A DNA stretch of 64,000 nt, taken from Jiangella mangrovi (lineage in GTDB: Bacteria > Actinomycetota > Actinomycetes > Jiangellales > Jiangellaceae). Both the position numbers and the translations under genes were made by a program. Positions 16,130 to 25,508 of the stretch are shown piece by piece. Location of the stretch: the NCBI RefSeq assembly GCF_014204975.1, contig NZ_JACHMM010000001.1:3162001-3226000 (forward strand). Direction: 5' to 3'. The notes under the pieces were generated by a model. The model did not search any database and was not told where the DNA came from. It was given only the letters and a program-made list of their open reading frames with translations. The stretch's first letter is position 1; every line of letters starts with the position of its first letter.

Positions 16130-17287
16130 ATGAGGGACGCCGCGGTGCTGCGCCCCGTCAAGGCGCTGTACCGGCAGGCTCGGCGGACGGTGGAGCGCTA
16201 CCGGCCGCTGGCCGAGCCGCCGGTCTTCCCGCCCGTGCCGGCCACCCCGGTGCGGTTGCTGGCGGGTCCGGCCAACTTCGCCGGGCAGGCGTGGGCGTGG
16301 GCGCGGGCCGCGGAGGCGCACCTCGACGGCGTGGGCGCCGTGGTCTTCGCCCAGCAGCGCGACCGGCTGCCGTTCCCGTCCGACTACAGCGTCCCGCGGA
16401 CCGTCTATCGGCACCCGTACTGGCAGGCGCGGCAGCGCGAGTACGTCACCGGCGGCTTCACCCACGTGCTCATCGACGCCATGCGCCCGGTGCTCGGCCC
16501 GAGGACCAAGGAGGACTGCGCGAGCGAGCTGCCGGTCCTGCGCCGCGCCGGGCTGTCCGTGGCGCTGCTGGCACACGGGTCGGACGTGCGGCTGCCCAGC
16601 CGGCACGCCGAACGCGAGCCGTGGTCGCCGTTCACCGAGCCCGACGAGCTGACCGAGAAGCTGGAGCGGCAGGCCCGGCGGCTCGGCGCCATCATCAACG
16701 GCCACGACGGCCCCACGTTCGTCTCCACTCCCGACCTGCTCGCCGACGTCCCCCGCGCCCGCTGGCTGCCCGTCGTCGTCGACCCCGATCGCTGGGCCAC
16801 CGACGCCCCCGTCGGCGCCGGCCGCAAGCTCGTCGTGCTGCACGTGCCGTCGAACCCCCGGTTCAAGGGCAGCCATCACGTCGACGCCGCCATGACCGCC
16901 CTGGCCGACCGGGGCGTGGTCGAGTACCGGCGGCTCGAGGGCATCGAGCCGCACCGCATGCCCGAGGTCGTGGCCGGGGTCGACGTCGTCCTCGAGCAGT
17001 TCGTGCTGGGGCCGTACAGCGTCACCGCCTGCGAGGCGATGGCCGCCGGCCGGGTGGTCGCCGCGTACGTGGCGCCGGCCGTCCGCGAGCACGTGCGGCA
17101 GGCCACCGGCTGGGAGCTGCCGGTCGTCCAGGCCGACCCGGACACCCTTGCCGACGTCGTGGCCGGCCTGGCCGCCGACCGCGCCGCGCTGCCGGAGCTG
17201 GGCGAGCTCGGCCGCCGGTTCGTCCGCGAGGTGCACGACGGCCGGCTCTCGGCGCAGGTGCTGGCTCCGTGGCTCGGCGTCGCATGA
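16130..17287 (+). CDS. glycosyltransferase-like protein (GT-B, family 4-like)
   Basis: A 385-residue protein with a basic N-terminus, then VRLLAGPANFAGQAWAWARA, THVLIDAMRPVLG, VALLAHGSDVRLPSRH, and a donor domain with VVLHVPSNPRFKGSHHVDAA and LGPYSVTACEAMAAGRVVAA, the equivalent of the family 4 E-x7-E helix. N-terminal similarity to standard GT4 enzymes is weak, so it is a divergent member. ATG 16130 is chosen because GGGAGGAA lies a few bases upstream; ATG 16112 in the same frame lacks this. It overlaps the next GT by ATGA. Confidence 0.75.
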   Translation: MRDAAVLRPVKALYRQARRTVERYRPLAEPPVFPPVPATPVRLLAGPANFAGQAWAWARAAEAHLDGVGAVVFAQQRDRLPFPSDYSVPRTVYRHPYWQARQREYVTGGFTHVLIDAMRPVLGPRTKEDCASELPVLRRAGLSVALLAHGSDVRLPSRHAEREPWSPFTEPDELTEKLERQARRLGAIINGHDGPTFVSTPDLLADVPRARWLPVVVDPDRWATDAPVGAGRKLVVLHVPSNPRFKGSHHVDAAMTALADRGVVEYRRLEGIEPHRMPEVVAGVDVVLEQFVLGPYSVTACEAMAAGRVVAAYVAPAVREHVRQATGWELPVVQADPDTLADVVAGLAADRAALPELGELGRRFVREVHDGRLSAQVLAPWLGVA

Positions 17288-18675
17288 GGGCGCCCGTGGT
17301 CGCGATGGTCGTCGGCAACGACGTCAGCACCGACTCGCGGGTGCGCAAGTCGGCCGCCTCGCTGAGCGAGGCCGGGTTCGACGTCACCGTCGTGGGCTGG
17401 TCCCCGTCGGGCCGGCGCGAGGAGCTCGTCGTCGACGGCGTCCGGGTCGTCCGGGTGCCGGTCGACCTCCCGCCGCGAGGCGTCGGCCGCGGCGCACCCT
17501 GGTGGTGGCGGGTCGCCGTCGGCCACCGCTCCGAGTCCGACGCCAAGGACGCGCAGGCCCGGCTGGCCGCGCGGGCGACGCCGTGGCGCCACGCCGCGGC
17601 CGTGGTGCGGGTGGCCCGCGGGCTGCAGCGGCGGCTCGACCGCGCCCGGCGGCGCCGGGTCGTCACCCGCCCGCCGCGCGACGCCTGGCGCTGGCTGGTG
17701 CCGGCCGCGACGGCCTACGAGTCGGCCCTCGCGCCCGAGCTGGCCGCGCTCGACCCCGACCTCGTCCACGCCCACGACGTCGACGTGCTGGCCGCGGCGG
17801 CCGCCGCCGTAGCCGCGAGCCCGCGGGCCCGCGGCTACGTCTACGACGCGCACGAGTTCGTCGCCGGACTGTCCCTGCACGCCCGGCGCGACGAGCTGGA
17901 TCGCGCCGGCTGGCTGTCGCTGGAGACCCGGTTCGCGCCCGGCGCGCTGCGCCTGATCACCGTCAGCCCCGACCTCGCCACCGAGCTTGACCGCCGCTAC
18001 TACCCGGAGCACCCGTCCGTCGTCGTGCTCAACACCCCGCCGGCCACCTCGCGGCGGCCGGTCGGCGGCGTGCGGGCGGCCACCGGACTCCCGCCCGACG
18101 TCCCGCTGCTGGTGTACAGCGGCGGGGTCACGGCCGCCCGGGGCGTGCACCTCGCGGTCGAGTCGCTCTCGCTGATGCCCGGTGTGCACCTGGCCGTGGT
18201 GCCGGTCCCCGCCGACTCGCCGGTGGTGCCCGAACTGCTCGAGCTGGCCCGCGGACTCGGCGTCGCCGACCGCCTGCACATCGTCGCGCCGGTGCCGCCG
18301 GACGCCGTCGCCGACCACCTCGCCAGCGCCGACGCCGGGCTCATCCCGTTGCGCCGGTTCCCGAGCCACGACGTCGCGCTCACCAACAAGCTGTTCGAGT
18401 ACATCCACGCCGGGCTGCCCGTCGTGGTCAGCGACTGCCCGGCGCAGGCGGCGTTCGTCCGCGCTACCGGCATCGGCGAGGTCCACCAGGCCGACGACGC
18501 CGGCTCGCTCGCCGCCGCGGCGTCGGCCGTCCTGGCCGCGGGCCCGCGCTACCGCGCCGCGGTCGCCGACCCCGAGCTCGTGCGCCGGTACTCCTGGCAG
18601 GCGTCGGCCGCGGCTCTCGTCGAGCTCTACCGCGATCTCGCCGGTGGTCCGGACCGGATCGCGCGCACTTCCTGA
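17284..18675 (+). CDS. glycosyltransferase family 4
   Basis: GT-B transferase, 463 residues, starting at ATG 17284 inside the stop of the previous gene (ATGA). Motifs are VAMVVGNDVSTDSRVRKSAA, DLVHAHDVDVLAAA, YVYDAHEFVAGLS, LITVSPDLATEL, VYSGGVTAARGVHLAVESL and LTNKLFEYIHAGLPVVVSD. A basic stretch near 110-130 (QRRLDRARRRRVVTRPPR) is probably a membrane-association or linker element. It is a paralogue of the GT at 27977, which carries the same NDV-DSRV, HAHDVD and YDAHEFVAGLS sequences. The next gene, 160 bases on, begins the diacetamido-sugar set. Confidence 0.88.
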   Translation: MRAPVVAMVVGNDVSTDSRVRKSAASLSEAGFDVTVVGWSPSGRREELVVDGVRVVRVPVDLPPRGVGRGAPWWWRVAVGHRSESDAKDAQARLAARATPWRHAAAVVRVARGLQRRLDRARRRRVVTRPPRDAWRWLVPAATAYESALAPELAALDPDLVHAHDVDVLAAAAAAVAASPRARGYVYDAHEFVAGLSLHARRDELDRAGWLSLETRFAPGALRLITVSPDLATELDRRYYPEHPSVVVLNTPPATSRRPVGGVRAATGLPPDVPLLVYSGGVTAARGVHLAVESLSLMPGVHLAVVPVPADSPVVPELLELARGLGVADRLHIVAPVPPDAVADHLASADAGLIPLRRFPSHDVALTNKLFEYIHAGLPVVVSDCPAQAAFVRATGIGEVHQADDAGSLAAAASAVLAAGPRYRAAVADPELVRRYSWQASAAALVELYRDLAGGPDRIARTS

Positions 18676-18836
18676 CCCATGGCTGCCGTGAACGCCCGCG
18701 TGGGCAAGTAAGCTGTCGTGCGTCCTGGGCAGGGCCGCCGAAAGCGCGCCGAGCCGGCCGGTTGGCGTCGACTCCGTGCAAATGAGAGTGTTGGGCGGCC
18801 CGTCAGTGGCCGACATCGTCCCCGGAGGTCGTGGTA

Positions 18837-19451
18837 GTGAACGTGCGTGTTGTCGACAGCGCCGACGTCGACGCACACTCCCAGATCGGCGACGGTTCCT
18901 CCGTCTGGCATCTGGCGCAGGTCCGCGAGAAGGCGGTCCTCGGCGTCAACTGCATCGTCGGCCGGGGCGCCTACATCGGCGCGGGTGTGCGCATCGGGGA
19001 CAACTGCAAGATCCAGAACTACGCGCTGGTGTACGAGCCCGCCGTGCTCGAGGACGGCGTGTTCGTCGGTCCGGCGGCGGTGCTCACGAACGACACCTTC
19101 CCGCGCGCGGTCAACCCCGACGGCTCGCCCAAGAGCGGCGCCGACTGGGAGGCCGTCGGCGTGACGCTGCGCCAGGGCAGCTCCGTCGGGGCGCGGGCGG
19201 TCTGCGTCGCGCCGGTCACCATCGGCCGCTGGGCGACGGTGGCCGCGGGCGCCGTCGTCACGCGCGACGTCCCCGACTTCGCGCTGGTGGCCGGGGTCCC
19301 GGCCCGGCGCATCAAGTGGGTGGGAAAGGCCGGCGTCCCGCTCGAGGACGACGGCGACGGCCGCTGGCGGTGCCCGGCGACCGACGCACGGTACATCGAA
19401 CGCGACGGCAGGTTGACCGAGGCCGGCCACACCAACGAGGAGAATGCATGA
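18837..19451 (+). CDS. UDP-3-amino-uronate N-acetyltransferase, left-handed beta-helix (WbpD/WlbB-like)
   Basis: Probably acetylates the 3-amino group of UDP-2-acetamido-3-amino-2,3-dideoxy-glucuronate using acetyl-CoA. The 204 residues contain hexapeptide repeats (SQIGDGSSVWHLAQV, GVNCIVGRGAYIGAGVRIGD, VGVTLRQGSSVGARAVCV, IGRWATVAAGAVVTRDVPDF) and the loop NDTFPRAVNPDGS typical of WbpD/WlbB. GTG 18837 is the best start: GGAGGT at 18824-18829 is seven bases upstream, while GTG 18831 would be only one base away. Its stop overlaps the aminotransferase start by ATGA, and the next two genes supply the preceding pathway steps. Confidence 0.85.
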   Translation: MNVRVVDSADVDAHSQIGDGSSVWHLAQVREKAVLGVNCIVGRGAYIGAGVRIGDNCKIQNYALVYEPAVLEDGVFVGPAAVLTNDTFPRAVNPDGSPKSGADWEAVGVTLRQGSSVGARAVCVAPVTIGRWATVAAGAVVTRDVPDFALVAGVPARRIKWVGKAGVPLEDDGDGRWRCPATDARYIERDGRLTEAGHTNEENA

Positions 19452-20539
19452 ACGCCAGCCCGATCCCGGCGGCGAAGCCGATCATCGGCGACGAGGAGCG
19501 TGCCGCGGTCGACCGCGTGCTGCGCAGCGGAATGCTCGCGCAGGGCCCCGAGGTCGCGGCGTTCGAGACCGAGTTCGCCGCCGAGCTGGTCGGCGGGCGC
19601 ACCTGCGTCGCCGTCAACTCCGGCACCTCCGGCCTGCACCTCGGGCTGCTGGCGGCCGGTGTCGGCCCCGGCGACGAGGTCATCGTGCCGTCGTTCACCT
19701 TCGCTGCCACCGCCAACTCCGTCGCGCTGACCGGTGCGACGCCGGTCTTCGCCGACATCGAGGCCGACCACTTCTGCCTCGACCCCGCCGCCGTCGAGGC
19801 CGCCGTCACCGAGCGCACCGTGGGCATCATGCCGGTCCACCTCTACGGCCACCCGGCGAACATGACGGCGCTCGGCGAGATCGCCGCCCGTCACGGCCTG
19901 CGCATCTTCGAGGACGCCGCGCAGGCGCACGGCGCCACGTGGGACGGCGCACAGGTCGGCACCTTCGGCGACTTCGCGATGTTCAGCCTCTACCCGACCA
20001 AGAACATGACCTCCGGCGAGGGCGGCATGGTCAGCACCGGCCAGGACGACCTCGCCCGCCGGCTGCGGCTGCTGCGCAACCAGGGCATGGAGCGCCAGTA
20101 CGAGAACGAGCTGGTCGGCCTGAACAACCGCATGACCGACCTGCACGCCGCCATCGGCCGCGTGCAGCTGACGAAGGTGGCCGGCTGGACGGCGCAGCGG
20201 CAGGCCAACGCCGCGGTGCTCGACGCCGGGCTCGAGGGCGTGGTCGTGCCGCCGGTCGCCGAGCAGGCCACGCACGTCTACCACCAGTACACGATCCGCG
20301 TCGCCGACGACCGCGACGGCTTCGTCACGGCGCTGCGTTCGGAGTACGGCGTCGGCTGCGGCGTCTACTACCCGATCCCCAACCACCGGCTGCCGTCGTT
20401 CCAGCGCGAGCTCGACCTGCCGGCCACCGAGAAGGCGGCCGCCGAGGTCATCTCGCTGCCGGTGCACCCGTCGCTGTCGGCGGACGACCTCGACCGCATC
20501 ATCCTGGCCGTGAACTCGATCGCGAAGGCGGGTGCATGA
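19448..20539 (+). CDS. nucleotide-sugar aminotransferase, DegT/DnrJ family (WbpE/WlbC-like)
   Basis: PLP-dependent aminotransferase, 363 residues, expected to transfer an amino group from glutamate to C3 of a UDP-3-keto-uronate. It has MLAQGPEVAAFETEFA, NSGTSGLHLGLLAAGVGPGD, DAAQAHGA, and the PLP lysine in SLYPTKNMTSGEGG, then NNRMTDLHAAIGRVQL. Translation starts at ATG 19448 within the stop of the acetyltransferase gene, and its own stop overlaps the dehydrogenase start. Placed between WbpD- and WbpB-like genes, C3 amination of UDP-GlcNAc-derived uronate is the most likely reaction. Confidence 0.87.
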   Translation: MNASPIPAAKPIIGDEERAAVDRVLRSGMLAQGPEVAAFETEFAAELVGGRTCVAVNSGTSGLHLGLLAAGVGPGDEVIVPSFTFAATANSVALTGATPVFADIEADHFCLDPAAVEAAVTERTVGIMPVHLYGHPANMTALGEIAARHGLRIFEDAAQAHGATWDGAQVGTFGDFAMFSLYPTKNMTSGEGGMVSTGQDDLARRLRLLRNQGMERQYENELVGLNNRMTDLHAAIGRVQLTKVAGWTAQRQANAAVLDAGLEGVVVPPVAEQATHVYHQYTIRVADDRDGFVTALRSEYGVGCGVYYPIPNHRLPSFQRELDLPATEKAAAEVISLPVHPSLSADDLDRIILAVNSIAKAGA

Positions 20540-21531
20540 TGGCGAACCTCCGCGCCGGGCTCATCGGCCTGGGCATGATGGGCCGGCACCACGCCCGGGT
20601 GCTGCGCTCCCTGCCGGGCGTCGACCTCGTCGCCGTGGCCGACGCCGCGGGCGACCCGCATGGCGTCGCCACCGGCCTGCCGCTGCACAGCGACATCGAC
20701 GGCCTGCTCGGCGAGGGCCTCGACTACTGCACGGTGGCCACTCCCACGGCCTACCACGAGGAGCTCGGGCTGGCGCTCGCCGCCGCCGGCGTGCACGCGC
20801 TCATCGAGAAGCCGCTGGCCAAGGACACCCAGGGTGCCCGCAAGCTGGCCGAGGCGTTCGAGTCCGCCGGCCTCGTCGGCGCGGTCGGGCACATCGAGCG
20901 CTACAACCCGGCGCTGCAGAACCTGCGGTCCCGGCTGGCCGACGGCGAGATCGGCGAGATCTACCAGATCACCACACGGCGGCAGGGGCCGTTCCCGTCC
21001 CGCATCGCCGACGTCGGCGTCGTCAAGGACCTCGCCACGCACGACATCGACCTCACGGCCTGGGTGGTCGGGCACGCCTACACCACCGTCTCGGCGCACA
21101 CCGCGTACAAGAGCGGCCGCGAGCACGAGGACCTGGTGGCGGTCACGGGCCGCCTGGCCAACGGCACCATCACGAGCCACCTGGTCAACTGGCTGTCGCC
21201 GATGAAGGAGCGGGTCACCATCGTCACCGGTGACCGCGGAACGTTCGTCGCCGACACCCTGCACGCCGACCTCACCTTCCACGCCAACGGCTCCATGCCC
21301 ACGGCGTGGTCCGATCTCGCCCAGTTCCGCGGGGTCAGCGAGGGCGACGTCGTGCGGTACGCCATCGCCAAGCCGGAGCCGCTGCGCACCGAGCACGAGG
21401 CCTTCCGCGACGCCGTCCTCGGCAAGGAGGCCGACATCGTCACCATGCGCCAGGGGCTCGCGACGGTGTCGGTGGCCGAGGCCGTGCTTCTCTCGGCCGA
21501 CACCAACGAGACGGTGAAGGTCAGCTTCTGA
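20536..21531 (+). CDS. Gfo/Idh/MocA sugar dehydrogenase (WbpB/WlbA-like)
   Basis: NAD(H)-dependent oxidoreductase, 331 residues, that should oxidise C3 of UDP-GlcNAcA to give the substrate of the aminotransferase. It has GLIGLGMMGRHHARVLRSLP (Rossmann), TVATPTAYHEELGLALAAAG, HALIEKPLAKD (the EKP motif with the catalytic lysine), GHIERYNPALQNL and KDLATHDIDLTAWVVG. These fit the WbpB/WlbA branch more than generic inositol dehydrogenases. ATG 20536 overlaps the previous stop; a second ATG follows at once. The next gene, a GT, begins two bases after its stop. Confidence 0.83.
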   Translation: MMANLRAGLIGLGMMGRHHARVLRSLPGVDLVAVADAAGDPHGVATGLPLHSDIDGLLGEGLDYCTVATPTAYHEELGLALAAAGVHALIEKPLAKDTQGARKLAEAFESAGLVGAVGHIERYNPALQNLRSRLADGEIGEIYQITTRRQGPFPSRIADVGVVKDLATHDIDLTAWVVGHAYTTVSAHTAYKSGREHEDLVAVTGRLANGTITSHLVNWLSPMKERVTIVTGDRGTFVADTLHADLTFHANGSMPTAWSDLAQFRGVSEGDVVRYAIAKPEPLRTEHEAFRDAVLGKEADIVTMRQGLATVSVAEAVLLSADTNETVKVSF

Positions 21532-21533
21532 CC

Positions 21534-22868
21534 ATGGTCGAGACGACGGGCCGACGACACTGCTTGTACGTCGCGTGGGGCTTCCCGCCGGCGCGCGGCG
21601 GTGGCGCCTACCGCATGATGACCACCGCCAATACGCTCGCCGCGGCCGGCTGGAAGGTCACGGTCGTCGCCTGCGACGTCGACGACCTGGGCCGCTACAC
21701 CGGAGTCGACGAGTCGCTGGCCGACCTCATCGACCCGCGGGTCGAGGTCGTCCGGGTGCCGTTCGACCTCGGTGCGGCCGAGACCGACCTGCACCGCTAC
21801 TCGTCGCTGCGCGTGCGGGCACCCAAGCTGTGGACCCGCTGGCGCGACTTCGCCAAGCGCTGGCAGTTCCCCGAGAACGTCTACGCCGGCTGGGAGAAGC
21901 CGCTCGCGCGGGCGGTCGAGCGCATCCACCGCGAGCACGCGGTCGACCTCACCGTGGCGTCCGGCGGCCCGTTCGTCACCTTCACAGCGGCCCGGCGGCT
22001 GTTCCGCAAGCACCGGGTGCCCTACGTCATCGACCACCGCGACATGTGGACGCTGCAGCAGTTCACCGGCGAGCGGAACAACCCGCCCGGGTCGCGCGGC
22101 GAGCGCACCGAGCGCGAGATCCTCGCCGAGGCGGCCGAGGTGTGGTTCGTCAACGAGCCCATCCGGCAGTGGTACGAAGAGGTGTTCCCCGAGATCACCG
22201 GCCGCACCCGCATCGTCATGAACGGCTTCGACCGCGAGCCCGTCGCCGCCGTGCAGGCCCCGGTCCGCCACGACGGCCCGGTCCGGTTCGGCTTCCTCGG
22301 CACCGTCACGCGGGCCGTCCCGCTCGACGAGTTCCTGGCCGGCTGGCGGCTGGCCGGCGAGACCGACCCGGTGGTCGCCGAGGCCACCGCGCAGTTCTAC
22401 GGCTACCTCGGCTTCTACACCACCCCCAACTGGGCCATGTCGAACGCGCTGGCCAAGGCGGGCGACACCGGGGTGTCCTACGAGGGGTCGGTGCCCAAGG
22501 CCGCGGTCGGCGAGGTCTACAACACCCTCGACGCGCTGCTGCTCGTCTTCGGTGGCACCCGGTTCATCACGTCCGGCAAGGTCTTCGAGTACATGGCGAC
22601 CGGCCGGCCCATCGTCTCGGTGCACGGTCCCGAGAACGCGGTCCGCGACGTGCTCGACGGGTACCCGTTGTGGTTCCCGGCGGCCAGCCTCTCCGCCGAG
22701 GACATCGCCGCAGCCATCACCGCCGCGGCCGAGGCGGTGCACTCGGGGCACGCGTCCGACCCGGACGTGTGGCTCAAGTGCCGCGATCATGCTCTGATGT
22801 TCGAGCGGTCCGCCCAGTTGGCGCCCGCGGTGGCCGGGTTGGAACAGTTGGTGAATGCGCGTGTCTGA
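21534..22868 (+). CDS. glycosyltransferase family 4
   Basis: GT-B transferase, 444 residues, paralogue of the GT at 14724. It reads CLYVAWGFPPARGGGAYRMM, YVIDHRDMWTLQQFTGER, EVWFVNEPIRQWYEEVFP, FGFLGTVTRAVPLDEFLAGW and TSGKVFEYMATGRPIVSVH. It starts at ATG 21534, two bases after the dehydrogenase stop, and overlaps the next GT by 14 bases, so it belongs to the diacetamido-sugar operon. A reasonable inference is that it transfers the uronic acid product, but the sequence does not prove this. Confidence 0.87.
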   Translation: MVETTGRRHCLYVAWGFPPARGGGAYRMMTTANTLAAAGWKVTVVACDVDDLGRYTGVDESLADLIDPRVEVVRVPFDLGAAETDLHRYSSLRVRAPKLWTRWRDFAKRWQFPENVYAGWEKPLARAVERIHREHAVDLTVASGGPFVTFTAARRLFRKHRVPYVIDHRDMWTLQQFTGERNNPPGSRGERTEREILAEAAEVWFVNEPIRQWYEEVFPEITGRTRIVMNGFDREPVAAVQAPVRHDGPVRFGFLGTVTRAVPLDEFLAGWRLAGETDPVVAEATAQFYGYLGFYTTPNWAMSNALAKAGDTGVSYEGSVPKAAVGEVYNTLDALLLVFGGTRFITSGKVFEYMATGRPIVSVHGPENAVRDVLDGYPLWFPAASLSAEDIAAAITAAAEAVHSGHASDPDVWLKCRDHALMFERSAQLAPAVAGLEQLVNARV

Positions 22869-24255
22869 GCGTCCGTTGTCGATCTCGCTGTACGAGGTCC
22901 CCGTGCCGACCACGCGGTCGGCACGCGAGATGGACTCCCTGCGGCGGGCCGGCTTCGAGGTGGCCGCGGTGCACCAGCCCGCGCGCGCGGGCGCCGTCAC
23001 GGGCCTGGGCATGGAGGGCATCCCGGCCGCCGTCGGCAACAAGCACCCGCTGCGCACCGCACTGCAGCGCAAGATCCGCCGGGCCGGCGAGGACCCCCTG
23101 GGCGAGCGGCAGAGCAAGCTCTGGCTCACCGTGCTCGAGCAGCCCACGCCGCAGCTCCAGGCCCGCTCGGCCGACCTCAACATCCTCGCCTACGAGTGGG
23201 TGGCCGCGGCCGAGGCGCTGGTCGCCCGCCCCGCGCACGTCTACTGGGCGGCCGACCTCGACGCGCTGCCGGCCGCCGTCTGGGCCGCTGAGGTCAACGA
23301 GGGCAGCCGGCTGGTCTTCGACGCGCACGAGCTGTTCACCGAGCTCGACTACCTCGACCCCGCCCAACTGGGCGACTGGGACGAGATCGCCCGCACCTTC
23401 ATCCCGAAGGCCGACCTCGTCCTGACCGTGTGCGACGGCATCGCCGACATCCTGAGCGACCGGTACGGCGCCCGCCGGGTCGAGGTCGTCCCGAACCTCG
23501 CGGTGCCGGGCGACCCGTCGCCCACCAGCATCCGCCGGGAGCTCGGCCTGCCGGAGCTGACGCCGCTGGCGGTCCACGTCGGCAACGTCCCGGCGAACCG
23601 CCGGCCCGAGCTCGCGGTCGAGCTGCTGGCGAAGTCGCCGCAGCTGCACGTCGCGTTCGTCGGCGAGGTCCGCCAGCAGCAGGACGAGAAGCTCTACGAG
23701 CTGGCCGAGCCGCTGGGGGTGCGCGACCGCCTGCACTTCGTCCCGCCGGTGCCCGGCAACGAGCTGGTCAGCTTCCTGCGCGACGCCGACGCCTCGCTCA
23801 TCATGTACTCCCCGAAGACGTCGGCCAACCTGCGCCTGGCCATGCCGAACAAGCTGTTCGACGCGCTCGCCGCCGGTCTGCCGGTCGTCGCGACCGAGGG
23901 CACCGCCGCGGCCGACTACGTCGAGAAGGAGCAGCTCGGCGCCACGTTCGCCGACGGCGACGCCACCCAGATGGCGGCCGCCGTCGAGGCCGTCCTGCGC
24001 GACGAGCAGATGCCGCAGCGCATCGCCGACCGTTACGCCGAGTTCGTCTGGCCCTCCAACGAGGAGCGGCTGGCCGGGCTGATCACCGAGCTCGCGCGCT
24101 CCGCCGAGCCGGCCGAGGTCCTCGAGTTCCGCCCGGTCGGCACGCCCGTCCCGCGGGCGCCGGCACCGTCGTGGCGCGCCAACCCGGTCGGCCGGGCCAA
24201 GCGTGCGGTCGGCTGGCGCCTGACCAAGCTCCGGAAGCGGCTGGCGGGGCGATGA
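22855..24255 (+). CDS. glycosyltransferase family 4
   Basis: GT-B transferase of 466 residues. The N-terminal part reads ISLYEVPVPTTRSAREMDSL, with a long inserted region near 60-120, HVYWAADLDALPAAVWAA and LVFDAHELFTELDYL; the donor domain has LAVHVGNVPANRRPELAVEL, HFVPPVPGNELVSFLRDADA and AMPNKLFDALAAGLPVVATE. The C-terminal 50 residues are basic and may touch the membrane. Start ATG 22855 overlaps the previous gene by 14 bases and its stop overlaps the acyltransferase start by ATGA. Confidence 0.86.
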   Translation: MRVSERPLSISLYEVPVPTTRSAREMDSLRRAGFEVAAVHQPARAGAVTGLGMEGIPAAVGNKHPLRTALQRKIRRAGEDPLGERQSKLWLTVLEQPTPQLQARSADLNILAYEWVAAAEALVARPAHVYWAADLDALPAAVWAAEVNEGSRLVFDAHELFTELDYLDPAQLGDWDEIARTFIPKADLVLTVCDGIADILSDRYGARRVEVVPNLAVPGDPSPTSIRRELGLPELTPLAVHVGNVPANRRPELAVELLAKSPQLHVAFVGEVRQQQDEKLYELAEPLGVRDRLHFVPPVPGNELVSFLRDADASLIMYSPKTSANLRLAMPNKLFDALAAGLPVVATEGTAAADYVEKEQLGATFADGDATQMAAAVEAVLRDEQMPQRIADRYAEFVWPSNEERLAGLITELARSAEPAEVLEFRPVGTPVPRAPAPSWRANPVGRAKRAVGWRLTKLRKRLAGR

Positions 24256-25508
24256 CCTCGACGCCGGTCGCCGACACCGCCACGACGAACGCCGCCGCGG
24301 CGGCGCCGTCGCGCCCCTCGCTGCCCCGGCTGGACTCCCTCACCGGCCTGCGCTTCGCCGCGGCGTTCGCGGTCCTGCTGCACCACTCGCCGAACCTGGT
24401 GACGATCCCGGCGATCCGGCCGTACACGCAGTGGGGGCAGCTCGGCGTCTCGTTCTTCTTCGTGCTCTCCGGCTTCGTGCTGGTGTGGTCGCGGCGGCAG
24501 GGCGACACCGCGGGCCGCTTCTACTGGCGGCGGTTCGCGCGCATCTGGCCGATGCTGGCCGTGGCGACAGTGCTCGCCGTCCCGGTGTTCTACCAGGGCC
24601 GCGACATCGACGTGAACGTCACGGGCGTGCTGCTGTCGGTGCTGCTGCTGCAGGCCTGGTTCCCCGAGTCCTCGATCTACCTGGCCGGCAACCCGGCGGC
24701 GTGGTCGCTGTCGTGCGAGGCGTTCTTCTACGCGGTCTTCCCGTTCGTGGTGCTCCGGTTCAGCCACCGCAGGCTGCGCACCCTGCTGGTCATCGGCGTG
24801 TCGCTGGTGCTGCTGGCGCTGGCGTTCAGCATCTGGATCAACTCCGTCACCGATCGCGTGCAATGGCCGCTCTACATCAACCCGGCGTTCCGGGTGGTCG
24901 AGTTCATCCTCGGCATGCTGCTGGCCACCGCCATCAGCCGCGGCTGGCGGCCGCCGTGGTCCATGGGGACGGCGGTGGCGCTGCTCGCGCTCTGGGTCGT
25001 CATCCTCAGCGACACCCGGCCACGGCTGTCCTCGACCGGCCAGGAGCTGCTCAACACCACCTGGTGGGTCGTCAGCCCACTGCTCTTCGTCATGATCATC
25101 GGTGCGGCGGCGCAGCGCGACCTCGACGGCAGACGCTCCATCTGGCGCACCCGGCCGCTGATCAAGCTGGGTGAGTGGTCGTACGCGCTCTACCTCACCC
25201 ACGCCACGTTGCTGCACTTCCTGCTGCAGCGCTACGGCGTGCAGCCCGCGGCCAACTCCAGCATCTGGATCCTGCTGGCCTACGCCGCCGCGGCCATCGC
25301 GCTGGCCGCCGTCTGCTACACGCTCGTCGAGCACCCGGTCGAGAAGTACCTGCGCAGCCTGCAGCGACGCTGGATCGCGCGGCGCGAGGCACGCAAGGCC
25401 CGGCGTGCCGAGGCCGCCACGCCCGTCACCGAGGCCGCCGCGCCGGTTGCCGAGGTCACCGCACCGCCGGAGAACGCGGAGCGGACCGACCGCTCAGCGG
25501 CGTCGTGA
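24252..25508 (+). CDS. membrane acyltransferase 3 (OafA-like)
   Basis: Integral membrane O-acyltransferase of 418 residues, likely to add acetyl or another acyl group to sugar hydroxyls. It opens with LDSLTGLRFAAAFAVLLHH, the family motif with its conserved Arg and His-His, followed by GQLGVSFFFVLSGFVLVWS and FYWRRFARIWPML. About ten hydrophobic segments follow, and SLSCEAFFYAVFPF and YALYLTHATLL are also typical. The C-terminal tail is basic then Ala/Glu-rich. It is the last gene of the 16-25.5 kb run and converges on the epimerase gene, overlapping it by 15 bases. The likely target is the glycopolymer. Confidence 0.88.
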   Translation: MTSTPVADTATTNAAAAAPSRPSLPRLDSLTGLRFAAAFAVLLHHSPNLVTIPAIRPYTQWGQLGVSFFFVLSGFVLVWSRRQGDTAGRFYWRRFARIWPMLAVATVLAVPVFYQGRDIDVNVTGVLLSVLLLQAWFPESSIYLAGNPAAWSLSCEAFFYAVFPFVVLRFSHRRLRTLLVIGVSLVLLALAFSIWINSVTDRVQWPLYINPAFRVVEFILGMLLATAISRGWRPPWSMGTAVALLALWVVILSDTRPRLSSTGQELLNTTWWVVSPLLFVMIIGAAAQRDLDGRRSIWRTRPLIKLGEWSYALYLTHATLLHFLLQRYGVQPAANSSIWILLAYAAAAIALAAVCYTLVEHPVEKYLRSLQRRWIARREARKARRAEAATPVTEAAAPVAEVTAPPENAERTDRSAAS